Shown here: in pieces, positions 1 to 5,797 of the stretch
Position numbering within the stretch: position 1 is the stretch's first letter
Layout: the number at the start of each line of letters is the position of its first letter
Assembly: GCA_934474225.1 (NCBI GenBank)
Contig: CAKSLU010000050.1
Span: 1-7,390, forward strand
Origin: an uncultured Eubacteriales bacterium
Lineage (GTDB): Bacteria > Bacillota > Clostridia > Oscillospirales > CAG-272
DNA: 7,390 bases
Reading direction: 5' to 3'
Position numbers and translations under genes: made by a program
The notes under the pieces: generated by a model
What the model was told of the DNA's origin: nothing
The model's input: the letters and a program-made list of their open reading frames with translations, nothing else
Databases searched by the model: none

Positions 1-11
1 CGCACCAACTC

Positions 12-85
12 TGTAAGGACCGGCGTCCTCGACGGTCCGCCCCCACCAAAGCAAAAACGGACCGTCGAGGACGCCGGTCCCTACA
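12..85. repeat. REP-like long inverted repeat
   Basis: Two arms, 17-39 and 58-80, are perfect 23-base reverse complements separated by 18 bases. Pairing extends outward to 12-16 and 81-85 with one mismatch at 16. Each arm reads TGTA(A/G)GGACCGGCG... inward and has its own smaller dyad: GGAC with GTCC and CGTC with GACG around a CTC loop. The element therefore looks like two head-to-head copies of a short palindromic unit, as in bacterial interspersed mosaic elements. A long hairpin could also slow transcription arriving from either side. Related, more degenerate units seem to lie at about 106-131 and 2419-2443. No T-run follows either arm, so I do not call it a terminator. Confidence 0.8.
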
Positions 86-105
86 AAAGTCGCATCGGTA
101 CGATT

Positions 106-131
106 GCGGGCAATTCGGCAGTCCCCCTACA
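106..131 (-). repeat. degenerate second REP-like unit
   Basis: Read on the minus strand, this stretch begins TGTAGGGGG and ends TTGCCCGC, the same head and tail style as the arms of the inverted repeat at 12-85, whose minus-strand head TGTAGGG starts 46 bases further on. The interior has little pairing left. The remaining bases up to the terminator at 178 show nothing I can assign. The call rests on short similarity only. Confidence 0.35.
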
Positions 132-177
132 GAATAGCGGAAGATATATACACACCATAGGGTCTCCCCCTCCACGC

Positions 178-205
178 AAAAAAGGGCGACCGAAGTCGCC
201 CTTTT
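178..205 (-). terminator. intrinsic terminator after the fumarase alpha gene
   Basis: On the minus strand the hairpin GGGCGAC / GTCGCCC (arms 195-201 and 184-190, four-base loop) is flanked by A and T runs, and a run of six T follows at 183-178. It starts 12 bases past the fumarase stop codon, so it closes the yabP-yabQ-divIC-fumarase transcript. No second fumarase gene can follow before it. Confidence 0.9.
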
Positions 206-217
206 GGTACAGCGTTA

Positions 218-1090
218 TTACAGCGTGGTCTCCGCGTGGCGGAGGACATGGCAGTTGATGTTGACGGCGACGGGCAGCCCCGCGATGTGCGTGGGCGCGG
301 CGGCGACGGCAACCGAAAGCGCCGTGGTATCGCCCGAGAAACCCTGCGGGCCGATGCCGGTCTCGTTGATGGCGTCGAGCAGGCGTTCTTCCAGCGCGGC
401 ATAACGCGCATCGGGATTGTGCTCGCCCACGCGGCGGACAAAGCACTCCTTGGCAAGCGCGGCGCAGCCCTCAAAATCGCTGCCGATGCCGACGCCCACC
501 GAAATAGGCGGGCAGGGGTCGGCACCCGCGCGCTCGACCGTCTCCACCACAAAGCGCACAATATCGTCCTCGGTGGCGGCGGGCGTGAACATGCAGAGCG
601 CGCTCTTATTCTCGCTGCCGAAGCCCTTAGGCAGGGCGACGATGCGCACCCGGTCGCCCGGGACGACGCGGATATGCAGCACGGCGGGCGTGTTGTCCTC
701 GGTGTTCTTCCGCGCATAGAGCGGGTCGGACACCACCGAGAGGCGCAGCGCGCCGTCCACATAGGCGCGGCGCACGCCGCGATTGACCGCGTCCGCCGCG
801 TTGCCGACGATGTGCGCATCCTCCCCGATATAGAGGAAGACCACCGCCATGCCGGTGTCCTGGCAGACCGGCACATCCATTTCGCGCGCCGCCTCCACAT
901 TGTCAAGCAGGCGGTCGAGCACGCGCTTGGCAAGCGGGCAGCTCTCGCGCCCGCAAGCGGCGGCAATGCAGTCGGTCACATCCGCCGTGAGCGTATAATT
1001 CGCCTTGACAAAGAGTTCGGCAACCGCATCCTCCACCGCCGATGCGGGGATCATGCGAATCTGTTTTCCCTGATAGCTGACCGTGTCCAT
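218..1090 (-). CDS. class I (Fe-S) fumarate hydratase, alpha subunit
   Basis: This is a 290-residue protein of the FumA/TtdA N-terminal family, the catalytic half of oxygen-sensitive two-subunit fumarate hydratases (fumarate + water to malate) or tartrate dehydratases. Visible signatures are VPVCQDTG (Cys76), FGSEN (157-161), PCPPISVGVGIGSDFEGCA (Cys193 within 192-210), GPQGFSGDTTAL (247-258) and VNINCH (Cys280). Cys76, Cys193 and Cys280 are the likely three ligands of the [4Fe-4S] cluster. Length matches the family. An ATG at 1099 overlaps the divIC stop (ATGAGTAA) and would add three residues; I prefer 1090, one base past that stop, with GGATGAG four bases upstream. Translational coupling to divIC is likely with either start. 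Family members are normally encoded next to a beta subunit (about 180-200 residues, swivel domain), but here a terminator follows at once, so the partner must be elsewhere. Fumarase versus tartrate or another hydro-lyase cannot be settled from one subunit. Confidence 0.9.
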   Translation of the reverse strand: MDTVSYQGKQIRMIPASAVEDAVAELFVKANYTLTADVTDCIAAACGRESCPLAKRVLDRLLDNVEAAREMDVPVCQDTGMAVVFLYIGEDAHIVGNAADAVNRGVRRAYVDGALRLSVVSDPLYARKNTEDNTPAVLHIRVVPGDRVRIVALPKGFGSENKSALCMFTPAATEDDIVRFVVETVERAGADPCPPISVGVGIGSDFEGCAALAKECFVRRVGEHNPDARYAALEERLLDAINETGIGPQGFSGDTTALSVAVAAAPTHIAGLPVAVNINCHVLRHAETTL

Positions 1091-1091
1091 G

Positions 1092-1382
1092 TTACTCATC
1101 CAAATCGTTGAAATAGATAATTTCGCCCGGCATGCAGTAGCCGAGCTTGCGGCGGGCGACCCGCTTGACATACGCCTCGTCAAAGGGGGCGTCCAGTTCT
1201 TCTTTCAGCTGCGCCTGCACCTCTTTGGCGGCGGCAAGCTGCGCCTCAAGCGCGTCGTTTTTCGCGCGCAGGTCGTTCTGCCGCATCCAGATGACGCCGA
1301 CGAGCAGCAGCCCGAGAATCAGCGCGGCGGTGAGCGCCGCCCGCGCCGAAAACGGCGTGTGCGCCTGTTCGGTTCTTCGCAT
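1092..1382 (-). CDS. divIC: septum formation initiator, DivIC/FtsB-like
   Basis: A 96-residue bitopic membrane protein: short cytoplasmic N-terminus (1-15), one membrane segment (about 16-33, ALTAALILGLLLVGVIW), then a charged coiled coil (about 34-63, QNDLRAKNDALEAQLAAAKEVQAQL), then the conserved C-terminal tail with ARRKLGYCMPGEIIYFND (77-94). This order is that of DivIC/FtsB proteins, which sit with FtsL and DivIB/FtsQ in the divisome and help activate septal wall synthesis. The start is fixed by GGAGGA at 1391-1396, eight bases ahead of ATG 1382; the in-frame extension upstream to 1568 has no family features. Position behind yabP-yabQ matches the Bacillus subtilis order yabP-yabQ-divIC. 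The start codon lies inside the long yabQ reading frame. A sigma-A-type promoter about 100 bases upstream would let it be made in vegetative cells independently of the sporulation genes. Confidence 0.9.
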   Translation of the reverse strand: MRRTEQAHTPFSARAALTAALILGLLLVGVIWMRQNDLRAKNDALEAQLAAAKEVQAQLKEELDAPFDEAYVKRVARRKLGYCMPGEIIYFNDLDE

Positions 1383-1959
1383 GTTTCCCGTCCTCCGTTC
1401 CGTTTGTGCAGACATCGCCGCAGCGCGCCATGCGTGCGCGACGCATCCGGCAGCGCTGCCTTTCGGCTTTCTCTTCTTTCCTTCTATTATACCAAGTGCG
1501 CGCGCGGCTTGCAACAGGTTTTGCAATTTTTTGTGCCGCGCCGCAAAGCAAACGGAAGAGGGCGACAAACGGTTTCTTTACAAGGCGGAATACGGCGCCC
1601 ACGGCGCGCCGCACGGCGGCTGCTGCCGCCGCAACCACGGTGATGAACAGCCGTCCGACGGTGTGATAATAGGCAAGGAACCCGCAAAATGCGCCGACCA
1701 GCACAAAGCCGCGCACGCGCCCGTCCCCCGTGACGAAGAAGAACACGCAGGCAAGCACCGCGCAGACGACGAGAAAAAGGAAGTCCCCGACGGCAACCAA
1801 AAACAGCCTGAAAAAATCGCGCCCGCCGCGGGGCGGGCGCACATCGATGAAGAAAAGCACGCGCAAAAAGCGCACGATGTCGTAGAGCACGCCGTAGAGC
1901 ACGCCGAGCGCGAGTGAGGCGGCAAAAGCGGCCGCCTGTGCCTGCATCGATACTTCCAT
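1246..1959 (-). CDS. yabQ: spore cortex protein YabQ, with unusual 3' overlap
   Basis: The first part is a membrane protein of the YabQ family: hydrophobic segments at about residues 8-25, 57-77 and 84-108, with ALGVLYGVLYDIVRFLRVLFF (17-37) as the most family-like stretch, then a basic region (116-168) ending NRRKEEKAERQR. In B. subtilis YabQ localises to the forespore outer membrane and is needed for cortex formation. ATG 1959 shares one base with the yabP stop (TAATG), implying coupling; ATG 1947, preceded by GGAAG, is an alternative. The frame stays open for about 70 more codons of Arg/Ala-rich sequence without family features and overlaps divIC out of frame by 137 bases. YabQ proteins commonly end soon after the basic region, so the tail is probably fortuitous or reflects a lost stop or small frameshift. 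Identity of the N-terminal half is fairly secure; the C-terminal boundary is not. Confidence 0.78.
   Translation of the reverse strand: MEVSMQAQAAAFAASLALGVLYGVLYDIVRFLRVLFFIDVRPPRGGRDFFRLFLVAVGDFLFLVVCAVLACVFFFVTGDGRVRGFVLVGAFCGFLAYYHTVGRLFITVVAAAAAAVRRAVGAVFRLVKKPFVALFRLLCGAAQKIAKPVASRARTWYNRRKEEKAERQRCRMRRARMARCGDVCTNGTEDGKHAKNRTGAHAVFGAGGAHRRADSRAAARRRHLDAAERPAREKRRA
1486..1514 (-). promoter_or_regulatory. sigma-A promoter for divIC and fumarase
   Basis: On the minus strand TTGCAA (1514-1509) and a perfect TATAAT (1491-1486) are separated by exactly 17 bases, and TGG directly precedes TATAAT, giving an extended -10. It lies inside the yabQ frame (the -10 box encodes part of Trp-Tyr-Asn near residue 156), about 100 bases ahead of the divIC start. 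Vegetative expression of divIC needs such a promoter if the upstream one is sporulation-specific. Confidence 0.75.
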
Positions 1960-2225
1960 TACTTCGTGCGGCGGGCAAACAGCCCTTTTTTCTCGCCGGG
2001 CATCGCCGCGTAGTACAGACCGTCCACGCGCCCCTCCAGGGTGAAGTCCCCGCTCTCGGCGGACATCTCAAGAATTTTCAGCCCCTTGCCCTCGATTTCA
2101 ACCTTGCCGAGCGCCGTCGCCACCGAGACAAAGTCCTCGTCAAAGGACAGCACCTCGCTGACGCCGTCCATTTTCAGCAGCCTGCGATTTTGCAGCGTGA
2201 CGCTGCTCTCGCCGTTTTCCGTCAT
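1959..2225 (-). CDS. yabP: sporulation protein YabP
   Basis: An 88-residue soluble beta-rich protein of the YabP/YqfC family. The recognisable core is VTLQNRRLLKMDGVSEVLSF (residues 9-28) followed by FVSVATALGKVEIEGKGLKI and GDFTLEGRVDGLYY; family members share the pattern 'l.nR..L.itGV..V.sFde..v.l.T.lG.L.I.G..L.i..L..e.G.l.i.G.I..l.Y'. In B. subtilis yabP is expressed in the mother cell under sigma-E and sits directly ahead of yabQ. The start is ATG 2225 because GGGAGGG at 2233-2239 lies seven bases upstream; a GTG six codons earlier would fall on top of that site. The stop overlaps the yabQ start by one base. The molecular role of YabP is not known. Confidence 0.9.
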   Translation of the reverse strand: MTENGESSVTLQNRRLLKMDGVSEVLSFDEDFVSVATALGKVEIEGKGLKILEMSAESGDFTLEGRVDGLYYAAMPGEKKGLFARRTK

Positions 2226-2257
2226 ATCCGCACCCTCCCGCACATGTTATTCAGAAC

Positions 2258-2286
2258 AACATATGCGCGCGCGCGGCAGGATATAC
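2258..2286 (-). promoter_or_regulatory. sigma-E-like promoter of yabP
   Basis: On the minus strand GTATATC (2286-2280) and CATATGTT (2265-2258) are separated by 14 bases. Compared with the B. subtilis sigma-E consensus as I recall it (KMATATT, 13-14 bases, CATACAHT), five of seven and six of eight positions agree, with correct spacing. Transcription would start near 2251, leaving about 25 bases of leader including the ribosome site. A sigma-E promoter is what is known for yabP in B. subtilis. A GC-alternating tract fills the spacer. Confidence 0.6.
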
Positions 2287-2319
2287 GGGACCTTAGCGGG
2301 CGGCGTGCCTCCTGCGCCG

Positions 2320-2347
2320 AAAAAAGGCTCCCTTTGGCAAGGAAGCC
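2320..2347 (-). terminator. intrinsic terminator of the glycyl radical operon
   Basis: On the minus strand GGCTTCC (2347-2341) pairs with GGGAGCC (2332-2326), with one G-U pair and an eight-base loop, followed by six T (2325-2320). It lies about 145 bases past the activase stop and just upstream of the yabP promoter, so it separates the two operons. Between it and the activase stop I see only the REP-like hairpin at 2419-2443 and no gene. Confidence 0.75.
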
Positions 2348-2418
2348 CGACTTGAGAAGAAAGGTTACGGCGGGAGGCAGACGGCGCCCTACGGTATGTG
2401 CACGATTCCCCTCTTTCC

Positions 2419-2443
2419 GCAGGGGCGGCCATCGGTCGCCCGC
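2419..2443. repeat. REP-like hairpin unit
   Basis: GGGCGGCC (2423-2430) and GGTCGCCC (2434-2441) pair over eight positions (one G-U) with a three-base loop. The head GCAGGGGCGG and tail CGCCCGC resemble short palindromic units I remember as dispersed in Clostridia genomes, and are comparable to the arms of the repeat at 12-85. A competing small stem is CCCCT (2408-2412) with AGGGG (2421-2425). No T-run follows, so it is a weak terminator at best. Confidence 0.45.
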
Positions 2444-2492
2444 CTATCCGGCACAATCTATCTTTGGCGCACGGAATATAACCGGCTCGGTT

Positions 2493-3392
2493 TTACCGCA
2501 GCACGCGGATGCCGCGCGCCTCCAAAACGGCGCGCGCCGCCTCCGTCTCCGCGGCGGTCGGCACCGGCGTCGAGGCGGCGGCAAGCGGATAGGGTATGTC
2601 CAGCGACTCGTATTTGGTGCCCGAAAGGTTGTGATACGGCAGGACACGCACGCCGACGACGCAGGTGAGCGTGGCAAGAAAATCGGCGATTTTCCCGATT
2701 TCGCCCGCATTCTGCCCCGGCACAAACGGGATGCGGATCTCGACCCGCTGATGCAGCGTGTCGAGCAGCCGCAGGTTGGCGAGAATGCGCTCGTTCGGCA
2801 GACCGCAGAGGCGGCGGTGCAATTCGCTGTCGTATGCCTTGACATCGACGAGGAATGTGTCCGCCGCGCCGATGACCTTTTGCAGATTTTCCTCGGGCAC
2901 GGCGAGGCAGGTGTCCACCGCCGTGTTGACGCCCGCCGCGTGCAGCGCGGTGAGCAGTTCGCGGCAGAAGTCCGCCTGCAGGAGCGGTTCGCCGCCCGAC
3001 AGCGTGACGCCGCCGCCCGAGGTGTCGTAGAACGGCTTGTCCTCGAGCAGCTTCGGCAGAAGCTCGTCCGCCGTTGCCCGCTTGCCGTAAAAAATCAGCG
3101 CATCGGAAAAGCAGGCGCTCTCGCACTTGCCGCACGCGATGCATTTTGCGCGGTCAAAGCGATGCACGCCGCCGACGATGCGGTGCGCGCCGGTCGGACA
3201 GGCGGCGACGCAGCGCCCGCAGCCGGTGCATTTGTGCGCGTAAAAGCCAAGCTCCGGCTTTGTGGACAGTCCCTCCGGGTTGTGGCACCAGCGGCAGCGC
3301 AGGGGGCAGCCCTTGAGAAACAGCGTCGTGCGCATGCCGTCGCCGTCGTGAATTTCAAAGCGTTTGATGTTGATATACGTTCCCGTTGTCAT
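2493..3392 (-). CDS. glycyl radical enzyme activase (radical SAM)
   Basis: A 299-residue activating enzyme that would cleave S-adenosylmethionine and abstract a hydrogen from the glycine of the adjacent enzyme. The order is: N-terminal FEIHDGDGMRTTLFLKGCPL; radical SAM CxxxCxxC at Cys29, Cys33, Cys36 (CPLRCRWC) followed by HNPEG; an inserted ferredoxin-like region with two Cys4 sets, Cys55/58/61/65 (CTGCGRCVAAC) and Cys84/87/90/94 (CIACGKCESAC); SGGEPLLQ (132-139), the SAM-contacting GGE motif; then VDTC (159-162) and VDVKAYD (182-188). The eight-Cys insert is typical of activases for dehydratase- and lyase-type glycyl radical enzymes and is absent from PFL-activase proper. ATG 3392 is chosen because GGAG (3399-3402) lies six bases upstream; an ATG at 3413 overlaps the end of the upstream gene. 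Only 13 bases separate it from that gene's stop, so the two are cotranscribed and it surely serves that enzyme. Confidence 0.92.
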   Translation of the reverse strand: MTTGTYINIKRFEIHDGDGMRTTLFLKGCPLRCRWCHNPEGLSTKPELGFYAHKCTGCGRCVAACPTGAHRIVGGVHRFDRAKCIACGKCESACFSDALIFYGKRATADELLPKLLEDKPFYDTSGGGVTLSGGEPLLQADFCRELLTALHAAGVNTAVDTCLAVPEENLQKVIGAADTFLVDVKAYDSELHRRLCGLPNERILANLRLLDTLHQRVEIRIPFVPGQNAGEIGKIADFLATLTCVVGVRVLPYHNLSGTKYESLDIPYPLAAASTPVPTAAETEAARAVLEARGIRVLR

Positions 3393-3405
3393 ATGGTTCT
3401 CCGTT

Positions 3406-5607
3406 TTAAGCATTTGCCGCGTTCTCGGTCTGGCGGATAAATTCGTCCTGCTCGACGCGCGAGAGCGCCGTGAAATAGACATTCCAGCCGCACAGGCGCA
3501 CCTGGAGCGTCGCGTATTTTTCGGGATTTGCCTGCGCCGCGCGCAGCACCGCGGGGGACAGCACATTGATCTGCATGGCAAAGCCCCGCCGCGCCATAAA
3601 GGTTTCGAGCAGCGTCTCCATCGCGCAGATGCCCGCGTCGCCCTCGACCGCACCGGCATACAGCACCACATCCAGCACCGTGCCGTTCGGCGTGTCGGTA
3701 TAATCCACCGTCGTCGCCGAGCGAATCAGCGCCGTGACGCCCTCGCGGTCCATCGCCGTGACGGCGCACATGTTCTTGGAGAGCGGCTCGCCCGCGAGGC
3801 GGCCGTCCGCCGTTGCGCCGGTCTTCTCGCCGAAGGTCAGGCGATAGTCGATGGAGAAGAAACCGCAGCGGAAGACGCCGCCGCGCCCGTTCGGCTTGCC
3901 GTTGATGCAGGCAGCCGTGTCGCGCACGACCTTTGCCGCAAGCGCATCGACGGCGGGGTCGCCGTTGCCGTACTTCGGCATGCGCCGCAGCGCCGTCTGC
4001 CGCAGTTCCTCATGCCCCTGCCAGTTGTCGCGCAGAACAGCGGCAAATTCGGACAGCGTTAACTTCTTTTCTTCATACACCAACCGCCGCACGGCGGCAA
4101 GCGCGTCCACCGTGCTGGCAATGCAGATGGCGTTGATGGCGGAATTGTTGTACTTTGCGCCGCCGCTGTAGGCATCGACGCCGCGCGCCACGCAGTCGGC
4201 AAGCGTCGCGGAAAAGAGCGGCGCGGGATTGAGCGACGGATATGCCCGCTCATGCGCTACAATCAGCGCCTCGGCGCTCGCGGCAAAGGCGGCAATCTGC
4301 TTTAAGACAGCGGCATAGAAGGCATCGAAATCCGCATAGCTGTCCGGGTCGGCGGGCGTGCCGACCACCGCGCCCGTATCGGGGTCAACGCCGCCGTTCA
4401 TGGCGACAAGCACCGCCTTCGGCAGGTTGACGCGCCCGGTGCAGGTGCAGGGCACCTCCTTGCCGAGCGCCGCAGGCTCATAGCAGCCGATGACCGTGTA
4501 ATTGCGCGCGTCGGCAGGCGCTTCGCCGAGCGCGACCAGCGCCCCCTCGACGACCTCGTCGTTTAAGAAAACAAAGCTGTTTCTGCCGTCGCGAATCGAG
4601 CCCAGAATCAAGCGGACAAGCGGCTTCGGCAGGTTCTTGTGCCAGCGGACGTGAATCTTCGGGTCGTTGATGTCAAGCCCGATGTATTCCTCCACCAAAA
4701 GATAGGTCAGCGCGTTTGTCGCGTCGCTGCCGTCCGCCAGCCTGCCGCCGATGTAAAACGGCACATTCGCCGTGACGTGCATCGCATAAAATTTGAAGAA
4801 ATAATAGCGGAACAGCTCGCGCGCCTGCGCCTCGGTCAGCCTGCCGCACGCGAGGTCGCGGCGGTAGAACGGGTAAAACAGGCGGTCCAGCCCGCCGATG
4901 GAGCGCACCGCATCCCGCTCCACATTGCACTGCAGATTGTAGAAAATCACCGAGAGCTGCATCGCCTCCAGCAGCGTTTCGGGCGCGCCGACGGTCAGAT
5001 GCCGCAGCGAGGACGAGACCAGCCGCATTTTTTCATCGCCGTCTGCCGCCAAGCGGTCGGTCGCGTCGGCAAGCCGCGCGATAAAGCCGATGGTCGCCGT
5101 CAGCGTGTCCGCCGTGCAGGCATAGAACAGGCGCTGCGCCTCGGTGAGCGTCGTTTTTTCGTCGCGGGCGGCAAGCACGCGGGCGCGCAGCCCGGGGATG
5201 CCGAGGGTCAGCACCGCCTCCCAGTCCGGCGAGGTGTGGCCGAAGTCCGCATCGCCCGTGTAGCAAAGCCCTTTCGTGGCGGCGTCCGTCTCGGCAAGCA
5301 GCCCCGCCATCTCCCGCGCGCGGAAGTCCTTCATCCATCTGCCGCGAATCCGTGAGAGCAGGAAATCGTGATGCAGCTTTTCGGGGAAGAAGTCGCGCTT
5401 ATCCACATCCAGTTCGGCGCATGCCAGCACCTTTTCATACAGGCGCGTCTTGACGACGATGGCAGGCTGCCCCGCCATGGTCCGCTCGATGGCGAGCAGC
5501 TCCGTGCGCAGCGCCTCGGGCGAAAGCCCGCTGCCCTCGTCCCAGTGTTCCTCCGTGTATTGTTTGCCGAGCGCCGCGCGGTCAGCTTCAAAGTGATTCC
5601 AGAGCAT
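3406..5607 (-). CDS. glycyl radical enzyme, dehydratase/lyase type, unknown substrate
   Basis: A 733-residue member of the pyruvate formate-lyase superfamily. The thiyl-radical cysteine is Cys375 in VIGCYEP (372-378); the GCxEP form with Glu377 as likely general base is shared with choline TMA-lyase, glycerol and propanediol dehydratases and isethionate lyase, not with pyruvate formate-lyase, which has adjacent cysteines. The radical glycine is Gly707 in VRLCGWNVYF (703-712), 26 residues from the end as expected, but LCGW departs from the usual RV(A/S)GY. Family blocks are also seen at ANVPFYIGG (280-288), YSGGAKYNNS (480-489), FSIDYRLTFGEKTGATADGR (584-603) and GEPLSKN (606-612). It is shorter than CutC (about 850) and glycerol dehydratase (787). 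No signal or microcompartment-targeting extension is evident, so it is cytosolic. ATG 5607 is fixed by GGAGGT (5615-5620) seven bases upstream; the in-frame extension to 5835 runs through the promoter and is not coding. No transporter or downstream enzyme accompanies it, so the substrate cannot be named. Confidence 0.92.
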   Translation of the reverse strand: MLWNHFEADRAALGKQYTEEHWDEGSGLSPEALRTELLAIERTMAGQPAIVVKTRLYEKVLACAELDVDKRDFFPEKLHHDFLLSRIRGRWMKDFRAREMAGLLAETDAATKGLCYTGDADFGHTSPDWEAVLTLGIPGLRARVLAARDEKTTLTEAQRLFYACTADTLTATIGFIARLADATDRLAADGDEKMRLVSSSLRHLTVGAPETLLEAMQLSVIFYNLQCNVERDAVRSIGGLDRLFYPFYRRDLACGRLTEAQARELFRYYFFKFYAMHVTANVPFYIGGRLADGSDATNALTYLLVEEYIGLDINDPKIHVRWHKNLPKPLVRLILGSIRDGRNSFVFLNDEVVEGALVALGEAPADARNYTVIGCYEPAALGKEVPCTCTGRVNLPKAVLVAMNGGVDPDTGAVVGTPADPDSYADFDAFYAAVLKQIAAFAASAEALIVAHERAYPSLNPAPLFSATLADCVARGVDAYSGGAKYNNSAINAICIASTVDALAAVRRLVYEEKKLTLSEFAAVLRDNWQGHEELRQTALRRMPKYGNGDPAVDALAAKVVRDTAACINGKPNGRGGVFRCGFFSIDYRLTFGEKTGATADGRLAGEPLSKNMCAVTAMDREGVTALIRSATTVDYTDTPNGTVLDVVLYAGAVEGDAGICAMETLLETFMARRGFAMQINVLSPAVLRAAQANPEKYATLQVRLCGWNVYFTALSRVEQDEFIRQTENAANA

Positions 5608-5632
5608 CGGATGCACCTCCGTTTTCGGCTTC

Positions 5633-5661
5633 AGCATACGCCGCCGCAGGCAAATTGTCAA
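5633..5661 (-). promoter_or_regulatory. promoter of the glycyl radical enzyme operon
   Basis: On the minus strand a perfect TTGACA (5661-5656) is followed after exactly 17 bases by TATGCT (5638-5633), four of six matches to TATAAT. Transcription would start near 5626, leaving about 19 bases of leader that contain GGAGGT. The weak -10 with a perfect -35 would suit a promoter that needs an activator; palindromes upstream are listed separately. Confidence 0.7.
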
Positions 5662-5671
5662 TGCGGGTTTC

Positions 5672-5797
5672 GCGCGGATTTGTGTTTTTCGCGCGTCAAG
5701 CGCGAAAAAGGCGCAAAATGCACCTGATTTTTTTGCATTTCGATGATGCGGGCAGCGTCCCGCCGTGCCAGAGCGGCGGAGGGGCACAAATCCGCGC
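5672..5797. repeat. 13-base inverted repeat in the divergent promoter region
   Basis: GCGCGGATTTGTG at 5672-5684 and its exact reverse complement CACAAATCCGCGC at 5785-5797 stand 100 bases apart. Similarity continues outward (TTTC/TTTT next to GCGC), one mismatch in four. They bracket the operator-like dyads. A second GC hairpin, CCGCCG (5760-5765) with CGGCGG (5774-5779), lies between them. This could be paired protein sites or remnants of a small element; no function is evident. I see no gene in 5608-5895 outside the tRNA unit. Confidence 0.45.
5685..5709. promoter_or_regulatory. operator-like palindrome upstream of the glycyl radical promoter
   Basis: Perfect 10-base arms TTTTTCGCGC (5685-5694) and GCGCGAAAAA (5700-5709) surround GTCAA. 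The centre at 5697 is about 36 bases upstream of the -35 box, near -71 relative to the predicted start, a usual position for an activator site. T precedes and A follows the GC stem on both strands, which is the wrong polarity for an intrinsic terminator. The cognate regulator is not in the window. A weaker dyad, AAATGCA (5716-5722) with TGCATTT (5734-5740), lies just beyond. Confidence 0.5.

Noticed and set aside
236..1111. 291-residue plus-strand frame
   Set aside because: Antisense of the fumarase alpha gene, which carries clear cluster-ligand motifs on the other strand.
2247..2456. Minus-strand 69-residue frame with GGRPMAAP
   Set aside because: It is made of the REP-like hairpin and the intrinsic terminator; the residues come from repeat sequence.
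1914..3440. 508-residue plus-strand frame
   Set aside because: It runs antisense across yabP, two terminator and promoter regions and the activase. Composition is Arg/Ala-rich and no motif is visible; a GC-rich shadow.
3406..5607. Annotation as pyruvate formate-lyase (pflB)
   Set aside because: The adjacent Cys-Cys pair of PFL is absent; the site is GCYEP, and the activase has the extra eight-Cys ferredoxin insert not found in PFL-activase.
5685..5709. Intrinsic terminator
   Set aside because: The T-run precedes and the A-run follows the GC stem on both strands, the opposite of terminator polarity.
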